This document shows, one piece after another, positions 41,592 through 50,926 of a DNA stretch of 64,000 bases. The translations under genes were made by a program, and so were the position numbers. Location: contig JAQDNC010000003.1 of NCBI GenBank assembly GCA_027660625.1, forward strand, positions 1 through 64,000, in the 5' to 3' direction. The notes beneath the pieces were generated by a model. It had not been told where the DNA came from. It did no database searches and worked only from the letters and a program-made list of their open reading frames with translations. Source of the stretch: Coriobacteriaceae bacterium AM100-PB1-1D-6A (GTDB taxonomy: Bacteria > Actinomycetota > Coriobacteriia > Coriobacteriales > Coriobacteriaceae). Numbering within the stretch: the stretch's first letter is position 1; each line of letters starts with the position of its first letter.

Positions 41592-42308
41592 ATGCCGGGT
41601 TTGGGAACGGTCATCAACGTCGCGCTTTTGATCGCGGGCGGTCTGCTGGGCCTCATGGGCGGGCGCTTCATTACGCCCCGCATCCAAGACACGCTCATGA
41701 AGGCGTCGGGGTTGTGCGTTCTGTTTATCGGCCTGGGCGGCACCATGCAAAAGATGCTCGTCATTGACGGGAAAACGCTGGCGACCACCGGCACCACCAT
41801 GCTTATCGTCTCATTTGCCCTTGGCTCGCTCATCGGCGAGGCCATAAACCTGGAAGCCGGCATCGAAAATCTGGGCGAATGGCTCAAGCGCAAAACCGGC
41901 AGCGAAGGCGACAACGAGTTCACCAATGCCTTTGTCTCGACATCGCTGACCGTCTGCATCGGTGCCATGGCTATCGTGGGATCAATCCAAGACGGCCTGC
42001 TCGGCGACTGGTCCACGCTTGCCCTCAAGGGCGCGTTGGACTGCATCATCGTCTGCACCATGACGGCTTCGCTCGGCCGCGGCTGCATCTTCTCCGCCCT
42101 GCCCGTTGCCGTATTCCAGGGAACGATTACGCTGTTTGCCGGCGCGCTCTCCCCCATCATGACCGCCGCCGCCCTCGACAGTCTATCGCTCGTGGGCTCT
42201 ATACTCATCTTCTGCGTCGGCGTCAACCTCATCCGTCCTCAGACCTTCCGCACGGCCAATATGCTCCCCTCCGTTGTCATAGCCGTCATCTACGCCCTCC
42301 TGTTCTAA
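41592..42308 (+). CDS. DUF554 membrane protein (YdfK/YqgA-like)
   Basis: A 238-residue membrane protein of the DUF554 family: MPGLGTVINVALLIAGGLLGLMGGRFITPRIQDTLMKASGLCVLFIGLGG, a conserved acidic loop (GEAINLEAGIENLGEWLKRK) and FVSTSLTVCIGAMAIVGSIQDGLLGD. About six or seven hydrophobic helices are expected. The function of the family is not settled. ATG at 41592 follows GGGAGGGTTC; the longer open frame is not needed. It precedes the TerB-N operon on the same strand, separated by a promoter-like sequence. Confidence 0.88.
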   Translation: MPGLGTVINVALLIAGGLLGLMGGRFITPRIQDTLMKASGLCVLFIGLGGTMQKMLVIDGKTLATTGTTMLIVSFALGSLIGEAINLEAGIENLGEWLKRKTGSEGDNEFTNAFVSTSLTVCIGAMAIVGSIQDGLLGDWSTLALKGALDCIIVCTMTASLGRGCIFSALPVAVFQGTITLFAGALSPIMTAAALDSLSLVGSILIFCVGVNLIRPQTFRTANMLPSVVIAVIYALLF

Positions 42309-42350
42309 ATCTATCTACGTAGCGGTATCTCGAACACCTGTTTGATGCTG

Positions 42351-42359
42351 TGCTATGAT
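42351..42359 (+). promoter_or_regulatory. Extended -10 promoter of the TerB-N operon
   Basis: TG-C-TATGAT (42351-42359) is an extended -10 element 38 bases before the GTG start. The -35 region is weak, as is allowed with an extended -10. Confidence 0.5.
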
Positions 42360-42396
42360 ATGAGGTCACCGAAGCTGCGTTAGGAGAGGAGAAACG

Positions 42397-44157
42397 GTGG
42401 CCGACCAGGACATCAAGATGCTCATCGAGCGCATTATGGCCGAGGCCCGGACCCATCAGTCTGCTCGCTTCTCAAACGAAGTCTATGCTGACGAGCCGAT
42501 TCTCAAAACCGGTCGTCAGATGCAGAACTTCCTTCCCGACCAGTACCGCAAAATGCGTGAGATATCGCGTTGGCAAGAAGACCCCAAGGGTGGCGCGGGA
42601 CGTTGGCTTTCGGAAGCCGAGCTTTTCTACCGCCAAGGCCTGCTGATGGCCGACTTTGAGGACGACTGTCCCTACAACGGCACATTCAAGTCGTACTTTC
42701 CCACCTATAACGCCATGAGCGATCGGCAGCTGCGCGGCTATTTTACCTGGCGCACCCAAGTGCGCCGCGGAACCGTCGAGGAAACGTCTACGTCCTTTGC
42801 CTTTCTGTATCTCTATGAGCTGATCTGCGGCATTGGCGTAGATGACCCACTCGATGGTTTTAACAAAATCAAGGCCTTTTGGGATGCCTATCGCGCCTTT
42901 GAACCCGGCATCGACCGGTTCGCACGCGTGTGGCTGCAGGACTACGCCGTGTTCCACGGACTCGACCCCAAGCTGCTTCGCGACTCTAAAACCGTCATGT
43001 TCGATAACGCCCTTATCGAGCTGCGGCGTGCGGCGCGAGACCTTGCGCCCGCGCCAACGCCGTCAGACCTGGCGCCTGCGCGTCGCAAGACCTCCGAGCC
43101 TACGCTCCCCCTTCCGCCCGACGAGGCGCGCGAGGAGCGACTCATGGCCGCCATCAACGCCCTCTCCACGTATAACCTCAATAACTCACGGCTCGATCGC
43201 AGTCACCATCGCGACCTACGCCACGTGGCATGCGCCGTGTATGTCCGTATGGCGCGCTACTATGACACGCACCGAAAGAGCGGTATCGTGGCGAGCTTGT
43301 TTGGGGAGGAGACGGCCATGCCCTATACCATGTTTGCCTCGGCTGTGTTCTTTGCGCCTAATCGCCACGAGGATTGCGAATACCGTCTGGACCCCATCCA
43401 TATTTACCGTTGTCAAAACGGCTTTTGGGAATGCATGCGAATTCACGGCAGCAGGCAAAAAAGCAGCAAGCTCGGTGAGATGATGCGCGCCTGCGACCAA
43501 CGGCTGCGCCTGGCCCTAGACCCCACCCACCCCCTAAAGGAGGAGAAGGTCCCCAAATATCTGGCCAAGATCATCGATGACGAGATCGTGGCATGGCTTT
43601 CGTGGGACGCCGCGCACCAGCCCGTCAAGATCGATATCGATTTGAGTCAGCTGGGGCACATTCGGAGCGCCGCCGCGCAAACGCGTGAGGCACTTTTGAT
43701 CGATGAGGAGCGCGAGGACGATGTGTCTGTGGAAGCCGAGGTGACGATTATCGAGCAACCGAACATCCAGTCCGCACCCGGCATGACTGCCGAACCTGGC
43801 GAGATGACCATACGGCAAGACGAACCCGACGAGCCGGCTGTCTCCACCGAAGAGTTTGGCGTCGTGGCACCGCTCCTCGTGTCTGTGCCCGCACCCGTAA
43901 CGCCCGCGCCCACTGACGCCGCGACCGAACTCGCGCCCGCCGCAAATGCCTATCTGCGCGCGCTGCTCGAGCAAAACGCAGCGCAAGCGACATCGGCAGT
44001 GGAGAGGTCGGGGCAGAGCGAGGACATGCTCGTCGATACCATCAACGAGGCGCTCTTTGACCTGGTGGGCGACACCGTAATTGAATTTGGCGCGGCAGGA
44101 CCGCACATTATCGAGGACTACGAAGCAGACGTGAGAGGATACCTAGACCATGAGTGA
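42397..44157 (+). CDS. TerB N-terminal domain protein
   Basis: A 586-residue protein. Roughly the first 230 residues match the TerB-N domain (RWLSEAELFYRQGLLMADFEDDCPYNGTFKSYFPTYNAMSDRQLRGYFTWRTQVRRG, YLYELICGIG, WLQDYAVFHGL). A variable middle follows and an acidic, Pro/Glu-rich segment at about 440-540. No TerB catalytic or metal motif is obvious in the rest. TerB-N proteins sit in operons with a BrxD-like ATPase and an Lhr-like helicase. It starts at GTG behind AGGAGAGGAG and overlaps the next gene by eight bases. It probably serves as scaffold or sensor of the three-protein system. Confidence 0.88.
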   Translation: MADQDIKMLIERIMAEARTHQSARFSNEVYADEPILKTGRQMQNFLPDQYRKMREISRWQEDPKGGAGRWLSEAELFYRQGLLMADFEDDCPYNGTFKSYFPTYNAMSDRQLRGYFTWRTQVRRGTVEETSTSFAFLYLYELICGIGVDDPLDGFNKIKAFWDAYRAFEPGIDRFARVWLQDYAVFHGLDPKLLRDSKTVMFDNALIELRRAARDLAPAPTPSDLAPARRKTSEPTLPLPPDEAREERLMAAINALSTYNLNNSRLDRSHHRDLRHVACAVYVRMARYYDTHRKSGIVASLFGEETAMPYTMFASAVFFAPNRHEDCEYRLDPIHIYRCQNGFWECMRIHGSRQKSSKLGEMMRACDQRLRLALDPTHPLKEEKVPKYLAKIIDDEIVAWLSWDAAHQPVKIDIDLSQLGHIRSAAAQTREALLIDEEREDDVSVEAEVTIIEQPNIQSAPGMTAEPGEMTIRQDEPDEPAVSTEEFGVVAPLLVSVPAPVTPAPTDAATELAPAANAYLRALLEQNAAQATSAVERSGQSEDMLVDTINEALFDLVGDTVIEFGAAGPHIIEDYEADVRGYLDHE

Positions 44158-45454
44158 TACCGCACCCGCAGCACCCCGCGTGCCCAAGCGCGTCGCTGCC
44201 GTCATTCTCAACTCGCTCAAGGGCGGCGTGGTCCCGCGCATCGGCCTTCCCTACATCACCGTAGGGCGCGAGGTCGAGATCCGCGCCCTGCTCACCGACC
44301 TGAGTCTCATCGCCGACGGCGGCGCGAGCTTCCGCTTTCTAGTCGGTCGTTACGGCGCCGGCAAGAGCTTTTTACTCCAGACCATCCGCACGCACGCCAT
44401 GGGTGAGGGTTTCGTCGTCGCCGATGCCGACCTATCCCCCGAGCGCCGCCTGCAGGGCGGGCAGGGACAGGGCCTTGCCACCTACCGTGAGCTCATCCGC
44501 AACATATCGACCAAGACGCGCCCCGAGGGCGGTGCGCTCAACCTTATCCTGGATCGCTGGGTCGCCTCGTGTGCCGATGCCGATGAGTCTGCCGTCAATG
44601 CCCAACTGGCCCCGCTCGAGGAGATGGTCCACGGCTTCGACTTCGCCCGCATGCTCCGCCGCTACCGCGCGGCCGTATCCGAGGGCGACGAAGAAGCTAT
44701 GAGCCGCGTGACCAAATGGATTCGCGGCGAATACCGCACCAAGAGCGAGGCACGCGCCGAGCTGGGCTCCTCGACCATCATCAGCGATGACGACTGGTAC
44801 GACTACGTTAAGCTCATTGCGCGCTTTTTGGTCTGCAGCGGCTACAAGGGCATGCTGGTGCTCATCGACGAGCTCGTGAATCTGTATAAGATTCCCAACG
44901 CCATCACACGCCAATACAACTACGAGAAGATCCTGACCATGTACAACGACACGCTCCAGGGCAAGGCGCAGTACCTGGGCATGATCATGGGCGGCACGCC
45001 AACCTCCATCGAAGACCGACGCCGCGGCGTGTTCTCCTACGAGGCCCTACGCAGCCGACTCGCTCAGGGCCGCTTTGCACGCGAGGACCTTAAGGACATG
45101 CTCGCGCCCATCATCCGCCTGCAGCCACTCACCTATGAGGAGCTGCTGGTGCTCATCGAAAAACTCATGCAGATCCATGCCGGCTACTTTGGCTGGACGC
45201 CCACGCTTACCGAGAACGACTTGGTAGACTTTCTCAAGATTGAGTTCGGCCGCGTGGGAGCCGATACGCATTTGACGCCGCGTGAGGTCATCCGTGACTT
45301 TATCGAGCTGCTCGATATCCTGTGTCAGAACCCCGATGCAAATGTGGCCGAGCTGCTGCAAAGCGTCGGCGGCGACGCGCTGGCACCGGCAGCCGCAACA
45401 GGCGACACCGGCACCGCAGACGGCGACCGCAACTTCGCCGAATTCACCATCTAA
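44150..45454 (+). CDS. brxD: BREX-type ATP-binding protein, BrxD-like (DUF2791)
   Basis: A 434-residue P-loop ATPase. The Walker A is GRYGAGKS (residues 66-73) and the Walker B MLVLIDE (235-241), followed by a DYNNTYK-like YNDTLQGKAQYLGMIMGGTPTSIED sensor region. The N-terminal RVAAVILNSLKGGVVPRIGLPYITVGRE and overall length match the DUF2791/BrxD family of type 2 BREX. It overlaps the TerB-N gene, so the two should be made together. The gene symbol reflects family similarity; the rest of a BREX locus (pglX, pglZ, brxC/pglY) is not in the window. Confidence 0.9.
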   Translation: MSDTAPAAPRVPKRVAAVILNSLKGGVVPRIGLPYITVGREVEIRALLTDLSLIADGGASFRFLVGRYGAGKSFLLQTIRTHAMGEGFVVADADLSPERRLQGGQGQGLATYRELIRNISTKTRPEGGALNLILDRWVASCADADESAVNAQLAPLEEMVHGFDFARMLRRYRAAVSEGDEEAMSRVTKWIRGEYRTKSEARAELGSSTIISDDDWYDYVKLIARFLVCSGYKGMLVLIDELVNLYKIPNAITRQYNYEKILTMYNDTLQGKAQYLGMIMGGTPTSIEDRRRGVFSYEALRSRLAQGRFAREDLKDMLAPIIRLQPLTYEELLVLIEKLMQIHAGYFGWTPTLTENDLVDFLKIEFGRVGADTHLTPREVIRDFIELLDILCQNPDANVAELLQSVGGDALAPAAATGDTGTADGDRNFAEFTI

Positions 45455-45456
45455 CC

Positions 45457-45486
45457 TGCCAAAAAGGGACAGGTCTATTTTGGCAG
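45457..45486. repeat. GGGACAGG-loop palindrome inside the TerB-N operon
   Basis: CTGCCAAAA (45457-45465) pairs with TTTTGGCAG (45478-45486) around a loop with GGGACAGG. It is followed by CTTTTA and lies between brxD and the helicase, so it could reduce read-through. The same core recurs at 14901 (AGGGACTG) and 59355 (minus strand). Confidence 0.65.
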
Positions 45487-45570
45487 CTTTTATCTGGGCA
45501 AACGCTGAGGCAGTGATGCGGCAAGCCACTGCTCACCGCGTTAAGAGGTTCGTATTTGAGAGGAGGCCCC

Positions 45571-48015
45571 GTGAACGCCTTTGACCGCTACGCCCCGTTT
45601 ATCCAAGACTTCATCTACTCCCACGATTGGGAGAGTCTGCGCTCTATCCAGGTTGCAGCGGCAGACGCCATCTTTAACACGCAAGATAATGTGCTCCTGA
45701 CGGCATCCACAGCTTCCGGCAAAACCGAGGCAGCCTTCTTTCCCATCCTGACCGAGTTTTGGGAGAACCCGCCCGCGAGCGTGGGCGCCCTCTACATCGG
45801 CCCCCTCAAAGCGCTCATCAATGATCAGTTCGTCCGCCTCAACGACCTCTGCGAAGAGGCCGATATCCCTATCTGGCACTGGCATGGCGATGTCTCGCAG
45901 TCGCACAAGGCTAAGCTCATCAAAAAACCGAGCGGCATCTTGCAGATTACGCCCGAGTCACTCGAAGCGCTCTTAATCCATAAGCACATGGCGATCCCGC
46001 GCATGTTTTGCGACCTGCGCTACGTGGTCATCGATGAGGTCCACTCGCTCATGCGCGGCGACCGTGGCGGGCAAACGCTCTGCCTTATCGAGCGACTCTC
46101 GCGCATGGCCGGCGTGCAGCCTCGCCGCATTGGCCTTTCGGCTACCATCGGCGACCCCGAGCGCACGGGCGCTTTTCTCTCACAGGGAACGGGGCGCAAC
46201 TGTGTTATCCCCCGCTTTGAAGAACCGCGCCGCGTGTGGCGTATCTCCATGGAGCACTTCTACAACTCGGGCCCCCAGGCGCAGCAGCGGGGATTCATGG
46301 GCACAGGTCCTCAAGAGGCCGAAGTGCTTGCGTGCGAGCGCATCGAGGCGGCGGCATCCGCGGCACTGCCCGCCGGCGCCCAAGACATGCGTCACAGCGG
46401 ACAGCCAACACAAGAGGAGCGCCGTCAACGTCGTGAGCGGGCACGGGGCAAGGCCGCTCCCAAGGACCGCCAAGCTTCCTCGGCCCCCGAGGGCGAAGTC
46501 GACATCCCCAAAGCACCCGAACAGGCATTACTCAACCCCACCGACACAGCACCAGACAACGCCGACCCCGGCATGGGCTATATCTTCGAACACACCCGCG
46601 GCCGCAAGTGCCTGGTCTTTGCCAACTCGCGCGAGGAGGCGGAGGCCGTATGCTCCATGCTACGTAGCTACTGCGAGAGCCGACACGAGCCCGACCGTTT
46701 TCTCATCCACCACGGCAATCTTTCGGCATCGCTGCGCGAGACGGCAGAAGAGCTCATGCGCGACGAGGAACAGGCACAGACGACCGTCACCACCTCTACG
46801 CTGGAGCTCGGTATCGATATCGGCCGCCTGGAGCGTGCGTTTCAGATCGATGCACCATTTACCGTCAGTTCCTTTTTGCAGCGAATGGGCCGCACGGGAC
46901 GACGCGATCTTCCGCCCGAGATGTGGTTTGTCATGCGCGAGGAAGAGCCCGAGCCGCGCACGATGATGCCCGAGACCATTCCGTGGAAGCTCCTGCAGGG
47001 CATTGCGCTCGTACAACTCTATCGCGAGGAGAAGTGGGTCGAGCCGCCCGAGCTCGATCGACTCCCCTACAGTCTGCTCTATCACCAGACCATGTCGACG
47101 CTTGCCAGCACCGGAGAGCTCACGCCGGCAGAGCTTGCCCAGCGCGTGCTCACGCTCAGCTATTTCCATCGCATCTCGGCCGATGACTATCGCGTACTGC
47201 TGCGTCACCTCATTAAGATCGACCATATCCAAGTCACCGAGGGTGGCGGGCTCATCGTGGGTCTCGCGGGCGAGCGCATCATCAACAACTTTAAGTTCTA
47301 CGCCGTGTTCCAGGAAAACGAGGAGTTTACCGTTCGCAGCGAATCGGCCGAGCTGGGCACGATTGTCAACCCGCCACCACCTGGCGAGCGCATCGCCATC
47401 GCCGGACACTGCTGGATTGTCGAGGAAGTGGACTGGAAGCGTCACACCGTCTTTGCCACGCAGGTCAAGGGCCGGGTGCCGGCCTACTTTGGCGACTGTC
47501 CCGGTGACATCAATACACACGTACTCGAGCGCATGCGCAAGGCGCTCAACGAACACGCCGCGTATCCGTACCTTATGGGTAACGCACGGGCCCGCCTTGC
47601 GCAGGCTCGTCATACGGCCGAGATTTCGGGCGCGGAAACTAAACCGCTCATTAACCTGGGCGGCGATACCTGGGTGCTCTTCCCCTGGCTGGGCAGCTAC
47701 GCCTTTTTGGCCCTCGAGCGCATGCTCAAGATTAAATGTGCCGCGGAGTTGGGCCTTCGCGGACTCGACCCATCACGCCCGTACTTTATGCAGTTTAAGA
47801 TGAAGGCCGACGAGGAGACGTTCTTTGAGGTGCTCGCCGCCGAGGCCGAGAAGGACTTCGATCCCATCGAGCTCGTCTATCCCGACGAGGTGCCTTATTT
47901 TGACCGCTACGACGAGTTTGTTCCCGAAGAGCTCGTGCGCAAGGGCTTTGCCGAAGGCGTGCTCGACATAGAGGGCATGAAGCAGCGTGTCCGCAGCTGG
48001 AGCGACCACGCCTAA
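45571..48015 (+). CDS. brxHI: Lhr-like DEAD/DEAH helicase, BrxHI-like
   Basis: An 814-residue superfamily 2 helicase. The motifs are TASTASGKTEAA (Walker A, residues 44-55), DEVH (155-158), LSATIGDPE (189-197), STLELGIDIG and QRMGRTGRR (motif VI). A Lhr-type C-terminal region follows. A basic, low-complexity insert lies between the RecA domains (QEERRQRRERARGKAAPKDRQ, about residue 280). It starts at GTG behind AGGAGG, in preference to a TTG 15 bases upstream. It is the third gene of the TerB-N/BrxD operon and most likely translocates on phage or damaged DNA or RNA. Confidence 0.9.
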   Translation: MNAFDRYAPFIQDFIYSHDWESLRSIQVAAADAIFNTQDNVLLTASTASGKTEAAFFPILTEFWENPPASVGALYIGPLKALINDQFVRLNDLCEEADIPIWHWHGDVSQSHKAKLIKKPSGILQITPESLEALLIHKHMAIPRMFCDLRYVVIDEVHSLMRGDRGGQTLCLIERLSRMAGVQPRRIGLSATIGDPERTGAFLSQGTGRNCVIPRFEEPRRVWRISMEHFYNSGPQAQQRGFMGTGPQEAEVLACERIEAAASAALPAGAQDMRHSGQPTQEERRQRRERARGKAAPKDRQASSAPEGEVDIPKAPEQALLNPTDTAPDNADPGMGYIFEHTRGRKCLVFANSREEAEAVCSMLRSYCESRHEPDRFLIHHGNLSASLRETAEELMRDEEQAQTTVTTSTLELGIDIGRLERAFQIDAPFTVSSFLQRMGRTGRRDLPPEMWFVMREEEPEPRTMMPETIPWKLLQGIALVQLYREEKWVEPPELDRLPYSLLYHQTMSTLASTGELTPAELAQRVLTLSYFHRISADDYRVLLRHLIKIDHIQVTEGGGLIVGLAGERIINNFKFYAVFQENEEFTVRSESAELGTIVNPPPPGERIAIAGHCWIVEEVDWKRHTVFATQVKGRVPAYFGDCPGDINTHVLERMRKALNEHAAYPYLMGNARARLAQARHTAEISGAETKPLINLGGDTWVLFPWLGSYAFLALERMLKIKCAAELGLRGLDPSRPYFMQFKMKADEETFFEVLAAEAEKDFDPIELVYPDEVPYFDRYDEFVPEELVRKGFAEGVLDIEGMKQRVRSWSDHA

Positions 48016-48041
48016 GACCCGTCTTTTTGGGACGGAGAGAC

Positions 48042-48920
48042 TTACTTGTCGTGAAGGACGGTGCCGAGGAAGTCGGCGTCGAAGGGCACGGCTTCGGCAA
48101 AGGCATAATCGCCGTCACTGGCGACGAGCAGGTAGTTTTCCTCGCCGCCGAACTCCGCGTCGCCGCATGGGACCACCCAGGCGTGGGCGAATACCTCGAG
48201 TGCCGCGGCAACGCAATCGCGCAGGAACGTCACGCCGCTCCCCCTGTTCGCACTCACGATATTGGCAACATAGATGCCCCCGGGGTTCAGGCTGCCTCGC
48301 ACCAAACGCAATGCCTCAACCGTCGCCAGCTCGCGTACGGGCTCGGCACCGCCAAAGCAATCGCTCACGACCACGTCGTAGCGACGATGACCCACGCTCG
48401 TCACGCCCAGATACGAGCGAGCCTCAGCGGTAATCACTCGCAGGCGATCGCCCACCGTGCGCTCCAGCTCGTCCAGGTAGAACCAACGGCGCGCCAGGCG
48501 CGTAATCTCGGCATCGTACTCAATGACGTCCATGCGCAAGCTCTCGTGCGACATCAGTGCAAACTTGGGATAGGCAAACCCGCCGCCGCCCAGCATGAGC
48601 ATACGGTCGATACCATGCCCGTAAGCATCACGCATTGCGTCCTCAGCCTCAAACACGTCGTCAAACGCGCGATAGTACGCAAAGACGGGCTCCGCCCAAC
48701 GCTCGCCAACGTAGCTTGCGCTTTGGTAAACGCCGCCTTGCACCAATACACGGACTTCGTCGCCTCCCTCATCGTGCACGCGTTTCACACGCGCCAACCC
48801 ATGGCGGGTTCGCGCAACCTGCAGACAGGCAGCACGGACAGCGACAGCGGCCGCGCCAAGCGCCGCGGCCCCCAGAGCAACGCCGGCAACGACGCCGGCA
48901 GAAACACTCGGCTTGTTCAT
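48042..48920 (-). CDS. Membrane-anchored spermidine-synthase-like methyltransferase-fold protein
   Basis: A 292-residue protein. Residues 8-32 are a hydrophobic, Ala/Val-rich anchor. The remainder has the spermidine synthase/methyltransferase fold: MLMLGGGGFAYPKFAL, VIEYDAEITRLARRWF, YDVVVSDCFGGAEPV and a C-terminal AEFGGEENYLL region. The polyamine-synthase aspartates are not clearly arranged, so a true spermidine synthase is doubtful; a related aminopropyl- or methyl-transferase is possible. Its ATG directly follows the elp3 stop, so the two are co-transcribed and probably coupled. Confidence 0.78.
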   Translation of the reverse strand: MNKPSVSAGVVAGVALGAAALGAAAVAVRAACLQVARTRHGLARVKRVHDEGGDEVRVLVQGGVYQSASYVGERWAEPVFAYYRAFDDVFEAEDAMRDAYGHGIDRMLMLGGGGFAYPKFALMSHESLRMDVIEYDAEITRLARRWFYLDELERTVGDRLRVITAEARSYLGVTSVGHRRYDVVVSDCFGGAEPVRELATVEALRLVRGSLNPGGIYVANIVSANRGSGVTFLRDCVAAALEVFAHAWVVPCGDAEFGGEENYLLVASDGDYAFAEAVPFDADFLGTVLHDK

Positions 48921-50828
48921 CTAGAGCTCCTTTTGCAGATAAAGGCCATGGTCATAAAATCCAAGATGACGATAGTACTCACGTGTGCCAATCGCGCTAA
49001 TCACGTTGATACGCGCATAACCCGCATCCCGGGCAATCTCGCACGCACGTTCTACGAGCAAACGCCCTAACCCGTGATGCTGCGCCGCCTGGCCTTGATC
49101 GCCCACGCGCGCCGCCATGCCATACACGTGAACCTCGCGAATCATCGCCTCGTCCGACACCGTCGGCAACTCGTCCGCATGCGCGGCAACAAACGCGCGG
49201 TCGGGCAGCGACAGGCGCAAAAAGCCCGCGATTTTGCCCTGCGGTGTCACCCACTGCAAAAAGCGCTCGTGCGTCACCGGCGTCTCGTACGCCACTTCCT
49301 CGTCAAGGGTCAACTCGTCCAGGTCGACGCCCGCCGTGCTGATCTCGCGATAGCGAATCTCACGCACCGTCGCACCGTCACCCCAAGCAGCCAAGCGGTT
49401 CTCAACGAGCTGGCGCAGGTTGGGTTTCTTGTTGCCCACCATGATGTCATCGGAGCTAAAGTCGCGGATCATGCGGCTGATGCGGCAGAACGCCGGCGTC
49501 ACCACGATGTCGTCGACCAACACATCGAGCAGCTCGTCCTCGGTATAGGGGCGCCACTCGCCACGCTCGTAACAGCCCACCAGACGCGAGCCCTCGATGA
49601 GCGCGCACGGGTAGACCTTGACCTCGTCGGGCATAAAGGCGCCCTCGGTCATAAAGCGCTCGTAGTCGCACTTGTCCCCATCAGGCGTGGCGCCCAGCAA
49701 GTTGAGCATAAAGTGCGCGTGGATCTTAAAGCCAAACAGGCGCGCGAGCGAAAACGCCCGCTCGATCTGCGCCACCGAAATGCGGCGCTCGTTGATATCG
49801 AGTAGATGCTGGTCAAGACTCTGAATACCCATCTGAATCTTGGTGCAACCCAGGCGGCGGATGAGCGTGAGGGCCTGCGGCGTTACGGCATCGGGGCGCG
49901 TCTCGATAACGAGCCCCACCACGCGATGCTTCGCCGTCTCGTTGATGCGCTGCTGACGCTCAAGCTCCTCCATCGTTGCCGTCTGCCACTCGGCAGCCTC
50001 GCCCCATGGCGTACCGGGGCCGTACAGACGGCGCACTGCGCGGTTATAGCCACCAACGACAGCATCCACACGCCCCTGCTCGTCGGCAACGCCGGCAGCA
50101 AGCTCAGCCTCGTCTGTCGCAATGCCGGCAGCCCGATAGCGCTCGCGGCGCTCTGTTACCACCGGCGGCAGGGCATCGGCGGGAGCGTCATCGAGCAGGC
50201 GCCCTGCCTCGGCACGGCTGATGCCCGGACGCGCCAACATGGGGTTTGCCGCCACGCCGGCGACGGCATCGTCATTGAGCGCACGGAAAAGCTCCGACAT
50301 AAACCACGTTTGATACCCTTGCGGATAGTCGCTCCAGGTGCCACCGAGCACGATGAGCTCTATCTTGTCGGTCGCATGCCCCATCTGCGAAAGCGCGGTC
50401 AGACGAGCGCTCACCTGCAGATACGGGTCAAAGCAGTTTTGCTCCGCACGGGCGCACGCCGGCTCGGCGTGCAGATAGCTTTTAGGCATGCGCAGGTCAT
50501 TGGGGCAAAACAGGCAATCGCCCGAGCATGGCCAGGGCTTGGTAATGACGGTAATGGTCGCCACGCCCGAAGCCGTGCGACGAGGCTTCATACGCAGCAC
50601 CTGCAGCAGTCGACGTTCCAGCTCGGTATCGACATTCCACGCAGCCCAACGAGCCGGCTCCTCACGTTTAACCCGCTGGTAGAACGGCAGCAGACGGCGC
50701 TTGGCCAAATCGCGTTTGTCGGCACCCTCACGGCGCGCCTCGGCATGTATCAGTTTGACGAGCGCCTTGTCGTCCACGGTCTCGCCGCGACGCAGGGCCT
50801 CAAGTATGTTCAAGATAATCTGTTCCAT
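48921..50828 (-). CDS. elp3: Elp3-family radical SAM/acetyltransferase
   Basis: A 635-residue protein with an Elp3 layout. The radical SAM part has CSGDCLFCPN (Cys101, 105, 108), GGTWSDYPQGYQ, VIETRPD, LGCTKIQMGIQS, FKIHAHFMLNLLG and VKVYPCALIEGSRL. The C-terminal GNAT domain has EVHVYGMAARVGDQGQAAQHHGLGRLLVERA and ISAIGTREYYRHLGF. Elp3 makes cm5U on uridine 34 of certain tRNAs, using acetyl-CoA. The cysteine spacing is CX3CX2C, shorter than the usual Elp3 pattern, which may mark a distinct bacterial branch. It precedes the spermidine-synthase-like gene. Confidence 0.92.
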   Translation of the reverse strand: MEQIILNILEALRRGETVDDKALVKLIHAEARREGADKRDLAKRRLLPFYQRVKREEPARWAAWNVDTELERRLLQVLRMKPRRTASGVATITVITKPWPCSGDCLFCPNDLRMPKSYLHAEPACARAEQNCFDPYLQVSARLTALSQMGHATDKIELIVLGGTWSDYPQGYQTWFMSELFRALNDDAVAGVAANPMLARPGISRAEAGRLLDDAPADALPPVVTERRERYRAAGIATDEAELAAGVADEQGRVDAVVGGYNRAVRRLYGPGTPWGEAAEWQTATMEELERQQRINETAKHRVVGLVIETRPDAVTPQALTLIRRLGCTKIQMGIQSLDQHLLDINERRISVAQIERAFSLARLFGFKIHAHFMLNLLGATPDGDKCDYERFMTEGAFMPDEVKVYPCALIEGSRLVGCYERGEWRPYTEDELLDVLVDDIVVTPAFCRISRMIRDFSSDDIMVGNKKPNLRQLVENRLAAWGDGATVREIRYREISTAGVDLDELTLDEEVAYETPVTHERFLQWVTPQGKIAGFLRLSLPDRAFVAAHADELPTVSDEAMIREVHVYGMAARVGDQGQAAQHHGLGRLLVERACEIARDAGYARINVISAIGTREYYRHLGFYDHGLYLQKEL

Positions 50829-50847
50829 GCCCCCATTGTAAAGGCAA

Positions 50848-50879
50848 AGGCGCCGGAGCCCGTCACGGCTCCGGCGCCT
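50848..50879 (-). terminator. Terminator of the XRE/DUF4097 pair
   Basis: AGGCGCCGGAGCC and GGCTCCGGCGCCT form a 13-bp stem with a 6-base loop. On the minus strand it ends in TTGCCTTTA. It lies between the DUF4097 gene and elp3. Confidence 0.8.
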
Positions 50880-50926
50880 CCATCAAACAGCGCAGCTATG
50901 GTTTATAAGTCTTCGATAACCGCCCG

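Noticed and set aside
42397..48015. Calling the operon a complete type 2 BREX locus
   Set aside because: pglW, pglX, brxC/pglY and pglZ are absent from both flanks.
48042..48920. Naming the gene speE
   Set aside because: The protein has a membrane anchor and lacks a clear polyamine-synthase active site; only fold-level similarity is supported.
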